A DNA stretch of 64,000 nucleotides from Acidobacteriota bacterium (GTDB lineage Bacteria > Acidobacteriota > Thermoanaerobaculia > Thermoanaerobaculales > Sulfomarinibacteraceae). Of the stretch, positions 25,687 through 36,798 are shown in pieces. The DNA lies in assembly GCA_022340665.1 (NCBI GenBank), contig JAJDNM010000012.1, positions 27,078 through 91,077 of the forward strand, in the 5' to 3' direction. A model generated the notes under the pieces. It had not been told where the DNA came from and did no database searches. It saw only the letters and a program-made list of their open reading frames with translations. The first letter of the stretch is position 1. Each line of letters opens with the position of its first letter. The translations under genes and the position numbers were made by a program.

Positions 25687-26123
25687 GGTTTTTCCTCCTC
25701 ATCGAGCCGTCGGGGTCTGGCATATATGGTCGTGAAGCGCCGCAGGCGGACTTTGCCCGGTGCGAGGCCACGCGACTTGCTGACGTCCCCGGCGCGCGCC
25801 ATGTGGACCGCAACCTTGCCGCCGCGACGAGCTTTGGAGTATGCGGCGGCCAACGCGGCGGCGAAGCGCTTGGTTTCGCGCGGCGGCGCATCGAGTCGGT
25901 CCGGGTTACGAACCACGACGTGCGAGCCGGACTCGCCGGCGACGTGAAACCAGAAGTCTCCTGGGGCCGCGAGCTTGAGTGACAAGACATCATTGTCGCG
26001 GGCTGTCCGGCCGACAAGGATGATCATACCGTCCGGGCTTTTCGCTACCCGAGCGACCGATTTCCCCCGCCAGATCCCGGCATCTGGGTCGGTTTCGCCT
26101 CGAGGCTCGTTGACTTTTCCCAC
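25683..26123 (-). CDS. Stand-alone NFACT-R (DUF814) RNA-binding domain protein
   Basis: A 146-residue protein with the core of the NFACT-R domain known from RqcH/Fbp proteins: a GMIILVGRTARDNDVLSLKLA strand-helix region, then FWFHVAGESGSHVVVRNP and the basic KVRLRRFTTIY segment. RqcH proteins carry this domain after NFACT-N/HhH and coiled-coil parts that bind the 50S subunit; none of those is present here. A separate NFACT-R protein probably binds RNA, but its role is open. GTG start; coupled to the guanidino hydrolase gene downstream. Confidence 0.85.
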   Translation of the reverse strand: MGKVNEPRGETDPDAGIWRGKSVARVAKSPDGMIILVGRTARDNDVLSLKLAAPGDFWFHVAGESGSHVVVRNPDRLDAPPRETKRFAAALAAAYSKARRGGKVAVHMARAGDVSKSRGLAPGKVRLRRFTTIYARPRRLDEEEKP

Positions 26124-26131
26124 GCCCGTAT

Positions 26132-26222
26132 CTTATCCGCTCCCGATTCCGCTCCCGATTCCGACCGAATGAAGAGGCGAGTGAGTCCTTTGGCTGGCCA
26201 TCGGGATCGGGTGCGGGATCGA
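26132..26222. repeat. CCCGATTCCG-type inverted repeat (family D) 3' of the GDPD gene
   Basis: The left arm is CCGCTCCCGATTCCGCTCCC. The right arm is ATCGGGATCGGGTGCGGGAT. The arms are complementary around GAAGAGGCGAGTGAGTCC. Similar GATCCCG/CGGGATC units occur at 31360, 32990 and 41751. Confidence 0.7.
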
Positions 26223-26231
26223 ACGGGCGGA

Positions 26232-26993
26232 TCAGCGGCGATCATGGAAAACCGGCGCGATCAGCGCCGGATCATCGCTCATGATTCCGGTCGCTCCGAG
26301 GTCCAGTAGCCGGCGCGCTTCGTCTGGATCGTCCACCACCCAGTATTCGACCCGTAGACCGAGATCCCGGCAACGTCTGATGAACGACCCGCCATCGAGT
26401 CGGATTCCGCCCCTTGCCACCGGGATGTGAGCGGCATCGCCCTTGATGTGGCGTTTCGCCAACGCGCCAGGGAGAAAACGAACCAACGCGACTTCCTGCT
26501 TCGACAGGGTCGTTCTCCCCGGATAGCCGAGTGCGCGGATTCGGTTGACGACCGGGGTGCTGAAGCTTGCCAGCGTCACTCGCTGCTCAGCGTTGTGCCG
26601 GGCCACTACCTCGAGCAGGCCGGGAACCACCCGGGGATCGTTCGGCTTGAGGTCGACGCTCATCGGCACGTCCGGGAAGGCCTCCAATGTTTCCGACAGG
26701 GTCGGCACGCTATGGTCGACGAGATCGGCGCACTCGAACCCGGCCCCTACATTCCAACTCCTCACTTGGGCCAGAGTACAGGTTCTGATCTGCTCGCTGA
26801 CGCCGGCCATTCGCTGGCCATCATCGTCGTGTGCGACCACGAAGTGGCCGTCCGCCGTCGGGTGGACATCGAGCTCCAGTGCATTCGCGCCGTCCGCCAG
26901 CGCCCGCTCGAAGGCCGGCAGGGTGTTCTCCGGTAGACGAGCGCGTGCTCCTCGGTGGCCGTAGAGCCGAAGTTTGAACTGTTTCGTGTTCAT
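26232..26993 (-). CDS. Glycerophosphodiester phosphodiesterase (GDPD)
   Basis: A 253-residue TIM-barrel enzyme with the GDPD signature: His13-Arg14 (GHRGARARLPENTLPAF), Glu40 and Asp42 (LELDVHPTADG) and His55 (VVAHDDD), then MSVDLKPND and the C-terminal WVVDDPDEARRLLDLGATGIMSDDP. It hydrolyses glycerophosphodiesters to sn-glycerol 3-phosphate plus an alcohol. No signal peptide is seen, so it resembles the cytosolic UgpQ type. It lies downstream of the suf operon in the same direction, separated by 130 bases of repeat. Confidence 0.92.
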   Translation of the reverse strand: MNTKQFKLRLYGHRGARARLPENTLPAFERALADGANALELDVHPTADGHFVVAHDDDGQRMAGVSEQIRTCTLAQVRSWNVGAGFECADLVDHSVPTLSETLEAFPDVPMSVDLKPNDPRVVPGLLEVVARHNAEQRVTLASFSTPVVNRIRALGYPGRTTLSKQEVALVRFLPGALAKRHIKGDAAHIPVARGGIRLDGGSFIRRCRDLGLRVEYWVVDDPDEARRLLDLGATGIMSDDPALIAPVFHDRR

Positions 26994-27012
26994 TGAATGA
27001 CTATTAAAACAC

Positions 27013-27126
27013 CGCAGCCTCTAATTGGAAATTGAGAATCAGAAAGTCGAAGGGCCACCCACTCGTGACGCGCGATGGTGAGGAGAGTTCAGAATTCCGA
27101 ATTCAGAATTCCGAAATCCGAATTCA
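27013..27126. repeat. Family A repeat element at the sufT stop
   Basis: The right arm (TTCAGAATTCCGAATTCAG and AATTCCGAAATCCGAATTC) reaches into the sufT stop at 27124. The left part (ATTGGAAATTGAGAATCAG) is a degraded partner. A CCACCCACTCG core lies between. Confidence 0.65.
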
Positions 27127-27432
27127 AAACATGCCGAGCTCGAGCTTGGCGGCTTCGGACATCATGTCCGGGTCCCAAGGCGGGTCCCAGGTGATCTCGA
27201 CCGTGGCCGATGTGACACCCTCGATCGCCGCTACCTTCTCTTCGACCTCGGGCGGCAGGCTTTCAGCAACGGGGCACATCGGCGAGGTCAGGGTCATGAG
27301 CACGTGGATGTTGGCCTCGTCATCAACGTTGACCTCGTAGATCAGACCGATCTCGTAGATGTTGACGGGAATCTCGGGGTCGAAAATCGTTTTCAAAACG
27401 CCGATGATTTGATCGCGCAGGGTAGAACTCAT
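27124..27432 (-). CDS. sufT: SufT-like MIP18-family Fe-S assembly protein (DUF59)
   Basis: A 102-residue MIP18/DUF59 protein: FDPEIPVNIYEIGLIYEV, then MTLTSPMCPVAESLP with the conserved Cys near 53, and the C-terminal WDPPWDPDMMSEAAKLELGMF. SufT family proteins help mature Fe-S proteins, and stand-alone copies commonly end suf operons. It follows sufU by 137 bases containing a family A repeat, in the same direction, so it is probably the last gene of the suf transcript, though the repeat may reduce read-through. Confidence 0.9.
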   Translation of the reverse strand: MSSTLRDQIIGVLKTIFDPEIPVNIYEIGLIYEVNVDDEANIHVLMTLTSPMCPVAESLPPEVEEKVAAIEGVTSATVEITWDPPWDPDMMSEAAKLELGMF

Positions 27433-27447
27433 TGTCGTGCTGATCCC

Positions 27448-27577
27448 GAATTAGGAATTAGGAATTAGGAATGAGGAATTAGGAATGCCGCCCACAAACC
27501 CGAGACGATGGCGGGGAGTCACGACGCCCGAAGGGCGTCCGTAATTCCTAATGCCTAACTCCTCATTCCTCATTCTG
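27448..27577. repeat. Hairpin repeat element, family A, overlapping the sufU stop
   Basis: The left arm is GAATTAGGAATTAGGAATT with AGGAATGAGG units. The core is GCCGCCCACAAACCCG followed by a small GACGCCC-GAA-GGGCGTC hairpin. The right arm (ATTCCTAATGCCTAACTCC, TCATTCCTCATTCTG) is the reverse complement and contains the sufU TGA. Confidence 0.78.
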
Positions 27578-28016
27578 TTGTCACCGACTCGTCGTCGCCA
27601 TCCATAGCAGCGTTGAGCGTGTGCCAGGCGAGGGTGGCGCACTTGACTCGGACCGGGTACTCGCGCACGCCCTCGAAGACCTGCAGCTTGCCGAGTTCGA
27701 CCCCCTGCTCCTTGGCGACGCCGGTGAGCATGTCATGGAAGCCGTCGAAGATCTCCTTGACCTCGGCCACTGACCTGCCCTTGACCGATTCGGTCATCAG
27801 CGAGGTCGAGGCGGTGCAGATGGCGCAGCCCTCACCCTGGAAGCTGATCTCCTCGATAACCCCGTCCTCGATCCGCAGGTAAACCTTGACTGTGTCGCCG
27901 CAGAGCGGGTTGTGGCCGTCGGCAGTTCGTGTCGCGCAGTCCATGACGTAGCAGTTCCGCGGCTTCTTGTTGTGATCGAGGATGATTTCCTGGTAGAGCT
28001 CGCGCATGTCGGACAT
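27570..28016 (-). CDS. sufU: SufU Fe-S assembly scaffold / zinc-dependent sulfur acceptor
   Basis: A 148-residue IscU-fold protein beginning MRELYQEIILDHNKKPRN. SufU-type metal ligands are visible: Cys39 and Asp41 (NPLCGD), Cys64 (GEGCAIC) and Cys126 (VRVKCATLAWHT). The insert typical of SufU is present between about 80 and 118. In Gram-positives SufU takes persulfide from SufS. The start overlaps the sufS stop by one base (TGATG). The last codons lie in a family A repeat. Confidence 0.94.
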   Translation of the reverse strand: MSDMRELYQEIILDHNKKPRNCYVMDCATRTADGHNPLCGDTVKVYLRIEDGVIEEISFQGEGCAICTASTSLMTESVKGRSVAEVKEIFDGFHDMLTGVAKEQGVELGKLQVFEGVREYPVRVKCATLAWHTLNAAMDGDDESVTTE

Positions 28017-29269
28017 CAGCCGAAGACCTCCTGGACTTTTTTCAGCCCTGTCACGAGTGCGTCGATTTCGCGCTCGGTGTTGTAAAGAGCGAATGAAGCC
28101 CTCACGGTCGCCGACAATCCGTAGCGAGCCATCACCGGCTGTGCGCAGTGGTGGCCGGCGCGGACGGCGACGCCCTCGCTGTCGAGGATGGTCCCGATAT
28201 CGTGAGGGTGGATACCGTCGACGACGAAGGACAGGACCGACGCCTTGTCGCGAGCCGTTCCAACAAGCCGGACGCCGGGCACCTCGAGCACCGCCTCGGT
28301 GGCGGCGGCCAGCAACTCGGCTTCGTGAGCGGCAACCGCGTCGAGCCCGATATCCTCGAGATACATCAGCGCAGCCGCGAAGCCGATTGCGCCTTCGATG
28401 TTGGGCGTGCCGGCCTCGAAGCGGTGAGGTGGCTCGGCGTAGGTGGTGCGGTCGAAGCTCACCGACAGGATCATGTCGCCGCCGCCCTGATAGGGCACCA
28501 TGTCGAGCAGATGCTCGCGCTTGCCGTAAAGAGCGCCGATACCGGTCGGCCCGTAGGCCTTGTGGGCCGAACAGACGAAGAAGTCACAGTCGAGGTCCCT
28601 GACGTCGACCGATAGATGAGGCAGCGCCTGAGCACCGTCGACCAGAACCGGTACGCCGCGGTGGTGGGCGATCTTGATGATCTCGCGCACCGGGTTGATC
28701 GTTCCGAGGGCGTTGGAGACGTGGACGATTCCGACGATTCTGGTGCGCTCTGACAGTAGCTTCTCATACTCATCGAGCACGATGTCCCCGTCGTCGTCGA
28801 TCGGGATCACCTTGAGATTGGCGCCCTTCTCCTCGCACAGAAGCTGCCAGGGCACGATGTTGGAGTGGTGCTCCATATGGGATATCAGGATCTCGTCGCC
28901 AGCCTCGAGTCGGGGGCGAAGAAAGCTCCAGGCGACCAGGTTGATGCCTTCGGTGGTCGAACGCGTGAAGACAATCTCGCGACTGTCGGCCGCCCCGAGG
29001 TGAGTCTTGATCGTTGTCCGGGCCTGTTCGTAGGCGACCGTGGCACGTTGCGACAGCAGGTGAACGCCTCGATGCACGTTCGAGCAATCACGCTCGTAGA
29101 AGCTGCGAACGGCATCGATGACTGCCCGCGGTTTTTGGGTTGTGGCAGCGTTGTCGAGATACGCGAGTGGGTGACCGTGCGATTCCTGGTGGAGCGCCGG
29201 GAAGTCGGAACGAATCTTCTCGACATCGAGGGTCGTCGCGCCGGCCGCGGTCGCGGTTGATATGGTCAC
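28016..29269 (-). CDS. sufS: Cysteine desulfurase SufS
   Basis: A 417-residue group II cysteine desulfurase. It releases sulfur from L-cysteine as a persulfide for Fe-S cluster assembly. PLP lysine Lys237 sits in SAHKAYGP and catalytic Cys375 in RAGHHCAQP. DNAATTQKP, RSTTEGIN and VDGAQALPH complete the signature. GTG start overlapping the sufD stop (GTGA), so the two are translationally coupled. Confidence 0.95.
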   Translation of the reverse strand: MTISTATAAGATTLDVEKIRSDFPALHQESHGHPLAYLDNAATTQKPRAVIDAVRSFYERDCSNVHRGVHLLSQRATVAYEQARTTIKTHLGAADSREIVFTRSTTEGINLVAWSFLRPRLEAGDEILISHMEHHSNIVPWQLLCEEKGANLKVIPIDDDGDIVLDEYEKLLSERTRIVGIVHVSNALGTINPVREIIKIAHHRGVPVLVDGAQALPHLSVDVRDLDCDFFVCSAHKAYGPTGIGALYGKREHLLDMVPYQGGGDMILSVSFDRTTYAEPPHRFEAGTPNIEGAIGFAAALMYLEDIGLDAVAAHEAELLAAATEAVLEVPGVRLVGTARDKASVLSFVVDGIHPHDIGTILDSEGVAVRAGHHCAQPVMARYGLSATVRASFALYNTEREIDALVTGLKKVQEVFG

Positions 29270-30563
29270 TCGGAGTTCGCCTTGTCGGTCATCGCAGCGA
29301 GGCGTTCGGCGACCACGTCTTCGAGGCGTTGCCGAAGGTCGGTTACCGGGATGCGGTCGAGGATCTCGCCGGCGAAGGCCAGCGTCAGGAGTTGGGCCGC
29401 CTCGTCGCGACCGATGCCGCGTGAGCGCAGGTAGAAGACGGCCTCCTCGTCGAGCTGACCGACTGTGGATCCGTGGGTGCAGCGGACATCGTCGGCAAAG
29501 ATTTCGAGCTGCGGGTTGGAGTTGACGACCGCGTCCTCGGAAAGCAACAGGTTTCGGTTCGACTGGTTGGCGTCAGTCTTCTGGGCGTCCTGGTCGACGA
29601 TGATCCGGCCGTTGAAGACCGCTTTGGCTCGACCGCCGAGGATGCCTTTGTAGAGCTGATGGCTCTCGCAGTTTGGCGAGGCGTGGCGCATCGTCAGGTG
29701 GGTGTCGGCCTGTTGCTTGTCATCTCCGAGATAGAGGCCGTCGAGGGATGCATTCGCGCCTTCACCCTCGAGCACCACACCGATATCGGTGCGAGCCAAC
29801 GCACCGCCGAGAGAGATCGCCTGGGCGGAGTATCGGCTGCCGGCGGCCAGTCGAGCCTGGCGCACCGCCAGGTGGTGGGCCGATGGGTGTTCCTCCTGGA
29901 CGATGACGTGATCCAGAGTGGAGTTCTCGGCAAGAACCACCTCGGTTACCGGACAGCTGAGGGAAGAAACTTTGCCGACGTGATGCTCGACCACGGTTGC
30001 CCGGCTGCCAGCCTCGGCGACAATCAGGATTCGAGGCGCGTTGAGGGTTGGTCGCGCATCGGTGCCGGAGACGAAGATCAACTGGATCGGGCGCTCCAGC
30101 TCGACGCCGGTGGGCAGGTGGATGAACGCGCCGTCGGCGATGAGAGCGGAGTTGAGCGCTGCGAAGGGATGTTGATCGAGGGGCGCCAGGCTCCCGAGGT
30201 GCTGGGCAACGGTCTCTGATCCCGAGGTGGCGCCGATCACGAGATTGGAAACGACCACGCCGTCTGGACGATCGCCGATCTGGGATACATCTGGCGAGGA
30301 AATGCCGTCGACGAAGACCAACAGGTGGGCATCGGCGAGCTGCCATTGAGTCACATCCACGCGGGGTGCGACCGCTCTGGGAGCGACAAAATCTGTATCA
30401 CCGATCCCTGTGAGGCGCGTGAATCGCCAGGCTTCCTGTCGCCTGTTCGGCAGGCCCTGTTCCGCAAAGCTCTCGCGGCCCTTGAGCCGCAGCCCCTGTA
30501 ACAGCTCTGGCGCCGGCAGAGCGGCGGCTGCGTCGAGAGCGTCCGAAAAAGCAGTCGTCTGTG

Positions 30564-30567
<4 letters not shown>
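29266..30567 (-). CDS. sufD: Fe-S cluster assembly protein SufD
   Basis: A 433-residue SufB/SufD family protein: an N-terminal helical region (RRQEAWRFTRL), a beta-helix core with HLPTGVELERPIQLIF, and the C-terminal signature HGSTVGQLDEEAVFYLRSRGIGRDEAAQLL. SufD pairs with SufB and SufC as the scaffold complex. The ATG at 30567 overlaps the sufC stop (ATGA); the frame is open upstream but inside sufC. Confidence 0.94.
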
Positions 30568-31334
<767 letters not shown>

Positions 31335-31359
31335 GAGTTCTCCGTAACAAATGAATCGT

Positions 31360-31420
31360 TCTTCCGATCCCGAAAACTGCCTTCCATGCCACACGTCGGG
31401 TACGGGATCGGGAGCGGAGT
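31360..31420. repeat. Family D repeat between sufB and sufC
   Basis: Inverted GATCCCG and CGGGATCGGGAGCGG units spaced by about 30 bases, starting three bases after the sufB stop. A hairpin here could tune the sufB:sufC ratio. Confidence 0.6.
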
Positions 31421-31422
31421 GG

Positions 31423-32865
<1,443 letters not shown>

Positions 32866-33216
32866 CTTCCCCTCGATACGACGCGACAAATGCTCGCGGT
32901 GACGTCTTCATATCGCCGACCCCGCCTCGTTGAGACCCGGTTTCACGCCGGCACCTTCTAGAATCGTGAAAACGGTGAACATATTCCTCCCCCGTCGATC
33001 CCGATCCCGTGCCCGCTCCCGCTCCCGACGATATCTGGAACGGGCAGACAATATGAATTGGAGCCGGGCGGGTTGACGGTCCGAGAATCGGCAGCGAAAT
33101 CTGCTGAATAACCCTATTGGATTGAACCTGCCGGCTGCTGCAGGGGGATATTCGGGAGTGGAATCGGGAACGGGCGCGGGATCGGAAAGGCTGAGCGGAA
33201 GCTCGAGTGTGGTGAA
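32866..33216. other. Intergenic control region between suf operon and amidohydrolase gene
   Basis: A 351-base divergent gap. It holds inverted family D repeat arms (GATCCCGATCCCGTGCCC near 32998 and GGGAACGGGCGCGGGATCGG near 33165) about 170 bases apart, and a short open frame at 32908-32982. Promoters for sufB and the plus-strand gene should be here but I cannot place them convincingly. Confidence 0.5.
32908..32982 (-). CDS. Possible 24-residue leader peptide upstream of sufB
   Basis: An ATG at 32982 preceded by GGGGGAGG (short spacing) opens 24 codons, MFTVFTILEGAGVKPGLNEA and four more residues, then TGA, 42 bases before the sufB ATG. No cysteine or Trp/His run suggests classical attenuation. 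It may be chance. Confidence 0.25.
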   Translation of the reverse strand: MFTVFTILEGAGVKPGLNEAGSAI

Positions 33217-33969
33217 ATGTCCCCCATGAAGATTCACCTTTCACGTTGGGTCTGCACTGATGTCGAATCGAATCTGAACCGTTTTCGAGAAGAGGCTGTT
33301 GGAGCGGCAACGGGCGGCGCAGAAATCGTCGTCTTTCCCGAGCTCTTCCTGACGGGGTATTCGCGGCCGCTCGATCCGCAGAAGGCGAGGGAGGTGTTCG
33401 AGGAGATTTCGAATGCAGTGCCGGGTGCGCTGTTCGTCTTCGGGTCAATCAGCGAGGCCCGGCATAATCGGGTCACGGTGTGGACGCGAGGGTCCCAGCT
33501 CGCCTTCTACGACAAGGTTCATCTCTTTCAGCCCAACGGCGAGGACGAGCTGTGGGAAGTTGGCGGCAGCTACGTGGCGTTCGAGTGGCGGGATCTTCGC
33601 ATCGGTTTGATGAACTGCAACGACATCCGTTTTCCGGAACAGGCGCGCGCGCTCAAGCTCGGGGCGCTTTGCGATGCGCTCATCGTGCCGGCCTGGTGGC
33701 CGTGGCGGCGCGACCACATCTGGAGCACTCTGTTGCAGGCGAGGGCGGCCGAGAACCAGCTCTGGGTACTCGGCTGTTGTATCGCCGGATCGATCGGGGG
33801 GGGCGAGTTCGCCGGGGCGGGCAATCACGTCTTCGATCCGTCGGGCGAACCGGTCCGCACCGCCGACGACCGGACCTACGAGCTCGACTTCGAAAACCCA
33901 CCACCCACCGTCGTCGATCCCATTGAGCGCTACGTCGAAATCGATCGCGTCGAAATAGTTAAGAATTAG
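33217..33969 (+). CDS. Carbon-nitrogen hydrolase (nitrilase superfamily)
   Basis: A 250-residue nitrilase-fold amidohydrolase with the catalytic triad visible: Glu42 (VVFPELFLTGY), Lys100 (FYDKVHLF) and Cys134 (LMNCNDIRFPE). The superfamily cleaves amides or nitriles through a Cys thioester; the sequence fits the aliphatic amidase/omega-amidase-like branches, but the substrate is unclear. An in-frame ATG nine bases on (MKIHLS) is an alternative start. The last codons and stop run into a repeat element. Confidence 0.9.
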   Translation: MSPMKIHLSRWVCTDVESNLNRFREEAVGAATGGAEIVVFPELFLTGYSRPLDPQKAREVFEEISNAVPGALFVFGSISEARHNRVTVWTRGSQLAFYDKVHLFQPNGEDELWEVGGSYVAFEWRDLRIGLMNCNDIRFPEQARALKLGALCDALIVPAWWPWRRDHIWSTLLQARAAENQLWVLGCCIAGSIGGGEFAGAGNHVFDPSGEPVRTADDRTYELDFENPPPTVVDPIERYVEIDRVEIVKN

Positions 33970-34053
33970 GAGTTTAGAGTTGAGAGATCCCGCCCGCCCC
34001 TCACAAGGCGGCGGGTGGGCGGGGGATAACTCTCAACTCTCAATTCTCAATTT
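33963..34053. repeat. Hairpin repeat element between convergent stops (family A variant)
   Basis: The arms contain a perfect 11-base inverted pair (AGAGTTGAGAG and CTCTCAACTCT). Inside it is a CCCGCCCGCCCC core opposite GGGTGGGCGGGGG. It joins the stop of the amidohydrolase gene and ends eight bases before the lon stop, so it may act on both convergent transcripts. Confidence 0.78.
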
Positions 34054-34060
34054 ACTTCGA

Positions 34061-36523
34061 TCAGTGCTGAAGGCCGGGGGACGACCCCTTCTTCGGATCC
34101 GAGTTGGTGAACTGCAGCCTGCCTTCGCGGAACTCGCCGCCACGCAGGGTGTGTGCGAGCGCCTCCCCGAGCTCTTCCACCATGTGGAAGGTCAGCCGGT
34201 CCCGGACTTCCTCCGGCAGGTCTTCGAGGTCGGCTTCGTTGACCTTTGGCAGGACGATGGTCGTGATGCCCGCGCGAACTGCACCCAGGATCTTTTCCTT
34301 GACGCCGCCGATCGGCAGAACACGTCCGGAGAGGGTGATCTCCCCGGTCATCGCTACATCGTTGCGCGCAGGTCGCCCGGACAACGCCGACACCAGAGCG
34401 GTAGCCATGGTGACTCCGGCCGATGGCCCGTCCTTCGGAATGGCGCCGGCCGGCACGTGGATGTGGACATCCTGCTCGAATGCCTTGTCCCGGATGAAGA
34501 GTTCATCGGCGTGTGCCTTGGCATAGGTCCAGGCAGCCTGTGCGGACTCCTTCATGACGTCGCCGAGCTGTCCGGTGAGAACGAGGTTGCCCTTGCCCGC
34601 CATCGGCGAGGCTTCGACGAACATGATGTCGCCACCGACCGGGGTGTAGAACATCCCGGTTGCGACGCCGATCTGATCGCTGTCCGCCGCCTGCTCGGGG
34701 TGGACCTTGGGCCGGCCGAGCAGCTCATGGACCTCCTTGGCTGAAATCTCGGCGAACTCGAGCTCTTGCGCCGCAATCTTGCGCGCCACCTTGCGGGCGA
34801 GGCGACCGATCTCGCGTTCGAGTTGGCGCACGCCCGACTCGCGCGTATAGCCGGTAATGACCTCGTGCACGGCGTCGTCCGTGATGACGATCTGCCCGTT
34901 GGTCAGTCCGGTTTGTTTGATCTGTCTCGGTGTCAGGTAACGCCTGGCGATCTCGAGCTTCTCGGCTTCGGTGTAGCCGGCGAACTCGACCACCTCCATA
35001 CGATCCTGCAGCGGGCCCGGGATGTTCTGCAGGTAGTTGGCGGTGCAGATGAACTGCACATCCGAAAGGTCGAAGGGCACGCCCAGATAGTGATCGGTGA
35101 AGCTGTCGTTCTGGGCCGGGTCGAGAACTTCGAGCAACGCTGCACCCGGGTCGCCCTGGTACGACGCACCGAGCTTATCGACCTCATCGAGCAGAAAGAC
35201 GGGGTTCTTCGAGCCTGCCTGCTTCATGCCCTGGATGATTCGGCCAGGCATGGCGCCGACGTAGGTGCGACGGTGGCCCCGCACGTCGGCCTCGTCGCGC
35301 ACGCCGCCGAGCGATATGCGCACATACTCGCGGTCCATCGCGCGGGCGATGCTCTTCGCAACCGAGGTCTTCCCGACTCCGGGAGGCCCGGCGAAGAGCA
35401 GGATGGGGTTTCGGCTCGCGGTGTCGTGGATCGAAGGTTCTTCGGACTCCTCCTCCACCTCGAAGAGCTCTGCATCGGCCTCCGCTTGTTCGGCCTTCTT
35501 CTGTAAAATCCGGACCGCCAGGAACTCGAGAATCCGGTCCTTGACGTCGCCAAGGGCGTAGTGGTCCTCTTCGAGGATCTCCGCCGCTCGCGCAACGTCC
35601 ATCCGTTCTTCGGAGCGTCCCGTCCAGGGCAGCTCGCAGATGGTTTCGAGATAGGTGCGGATGACCTGGGCCTCCATGCCTTCGGGCCCCATGCGTTCGA
35701 GACGCCCGAGTTCGCGGTCGACCTCCTTGCGAGCAGCCTGCGGAAGTTCGAGAGCTTCCACCTTTTGGCGCAGCCCTTCGAGGTCTTCGCGACCGCCGTC
35801 CTCGCCTAGCTCGCGCTGGATCGCCTTGAGCTGTTGCCGAAGAAACATTTCCCGCTGACGGTCACCCAGCTCCTCCTGGACCTGGGACTTGATGTCCTCC
35901 CGCGCGTCGAGAACTGCGACGGCTTTCTGAATGAGGAGCAGAACGGAGCGGAGCCGATCTTCCACCGACAATGCTTCGAGCAGCTTCTGTGCTTCCGCAG
36001 GTTTGAGATCGAGATGACCGGAAACGAGGTCGGCAAATCGTCCTGGTTCCGTCGTTTCGGCGAGAAATTGCTGCACTGCCTCCTTGGGCATGCCGGCCCG
36101 GCGGCCAAGCTCGGCGGCCCGCTCTCGAGTCTCGTGATAGAGAGCGGTGAAGGCGGGTGCCTCGGAGTCGATCGGCGGTAGTTCTTCCGCAGGGTGCACG
36201 GATGCCACCAGGTATTCGTCCTGCTCCTCGTAGCGCACCGCGACCGCTCGGTAGTCGCCGTTCAGCAGCAGCCGCATCCCCGAAGGTCCGCGCTGGACCG
36301 GTCCGATGGTCGCGACCGTTCCCATGTTGTAGAGGATTTCTGGTGTGACTTCCTCGAGGTTTTCCCGTTGGGAGACCACGAAAATCTGCTTGTCTTCGGT
36401 ACGCAGAGCGGCCTCGATGGCACGCAGGGTTCCTGGTCGTCCGGCAGCGATGGGCGACGTGACCTCGGGGAAAAGGACCGCCTCCCGCAGGGGTATGACC
36501 GGCAGGGTCGTGATTTCTGTCAT
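34061..36523 (-). CDS. lon: ATP-dependent protease Lon
   Basis: An 820-residue LonA: an N-terminal LAN domain (TLPVIPLREAVLFPEVTSPI), coiled-coil, the AAA+ module with Walker A GPPGVGKT (about 377-384), FLLDEVDKLG, and the C-terminal protease domain. The catalytic dyad is Ser701 (PKDGPSAG) and Lys744 (second Lys of GGVKEK). It degrades misfolded and regulatory proteins in the cytoplasm. Compared with E. coli Lon there is an acidic insertion of about 26 residues (AEADAELFEVEEESEE) just before Walker A. A possible heat-shock-like promoter lies upstream. Confidence 0.96.
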   Translation of the reverse strand: MTEITTLPVIPLREAVLFPEVTSPIAAGRPGTLRAIEAALRTEDKQIFVVSQRENLEEVTPEILYNMGTVATIGPVQRGPSGMRLLLNGDYRAVAVRYEEQDEYLVASVHPAEELPPIDSEAPAFTALYHETRERAAELGRRAGMPKEAVQQFLAETTEPGRFADLVSGHLDLKPAEAQKLLEALSVEDRLRSVLLLIQKAVAVLDAREDIKSQVQEELGDRQREMFLRQQLKAIQRELGEDGGREDLEGLRQKVEALELPQAARKEVDRELGRLERMGPEGMEAQVIRTYLETICELPWTGRSEERMDVARAAEILEEDHYALGDVKDRILEFLAVRILQKKAEQAEADAELFEVEEESEEPSIHDTASRNPILLFAGPPGVGKTSVAKSIARAMDREYVRISLGGVRDEADVRGHRRTYVGAMPGRIIQGMKQAGSKNPVFLLDEVDKLGASYQGDPGAALLEVLDPAQNDSFTDHYLGVPFDLSDVQFICTANYLQNIPGPLQDRMEVVEFAGYTEAEKLEIARRYLTPRQIKQTGLTNGQIVITDDAVHEVITGYTRESGVRQLEREIGRLARKVARKIAAQELEFAEISAKEVHELLGRPKVHPEQAADSDQIGVATGMFYTPVGGDIMFVEASPMAGKGNLVLTGQLGDVMKESAQAAWTYAKAHADELFIRDKAFEQDVHIHVPAGAIPKDGPSAGVTMATALVSALSGRPARNDVAMTGEITLSGRVLPIGGVKEKILGAVRAGITTIVLPKVNEADLEDLPEEVRDRLTFHMVEELGEALAHTLRGGEFREGRLQFTNSDPKKGSSPGLQH

Positions 36524-36564
36524 GAATGCCTCCTGTGGTGTGCTCCCACCACCGTGTGTTCAAG

Positions 36565-36590
36565 ATGATACGCCGCGTCCCATGGGTCAA
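36565..36590 (-). promoter_or_regulatory. Candidate lon promoter with 14-base spacer
   Basis: On the minus strand GCTTGACC (TTGACC at 36590-36585) and TATCAT (36570-36565) are separated by 14 bases, 42 bases before the lon ATG. The short spacer and CTTGA -35 recall sigma-32 promoters, but the -10 is not the CCCCAT type, so this is tentative. Confidence 0.35.
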
Positions 36591-36798
36591 GCCCCTGAAC
36601 GCGTGTATTATCCTAAACCTGAGTATAGTCTTATCATATTCCCGGAATTTGACTGATTTTTTGACTGTTGCCTTCTGAGGGTTGAGACGCCACCCGATCT
36701 GTTCCAAAGGGTCGGTCCGAACTCAATACTCAGTGCGGAAACGCAAATCTGAACAGGTGGTTGGGATGGGCTGATACCATTCGCGAGCGGAGGTTTGG

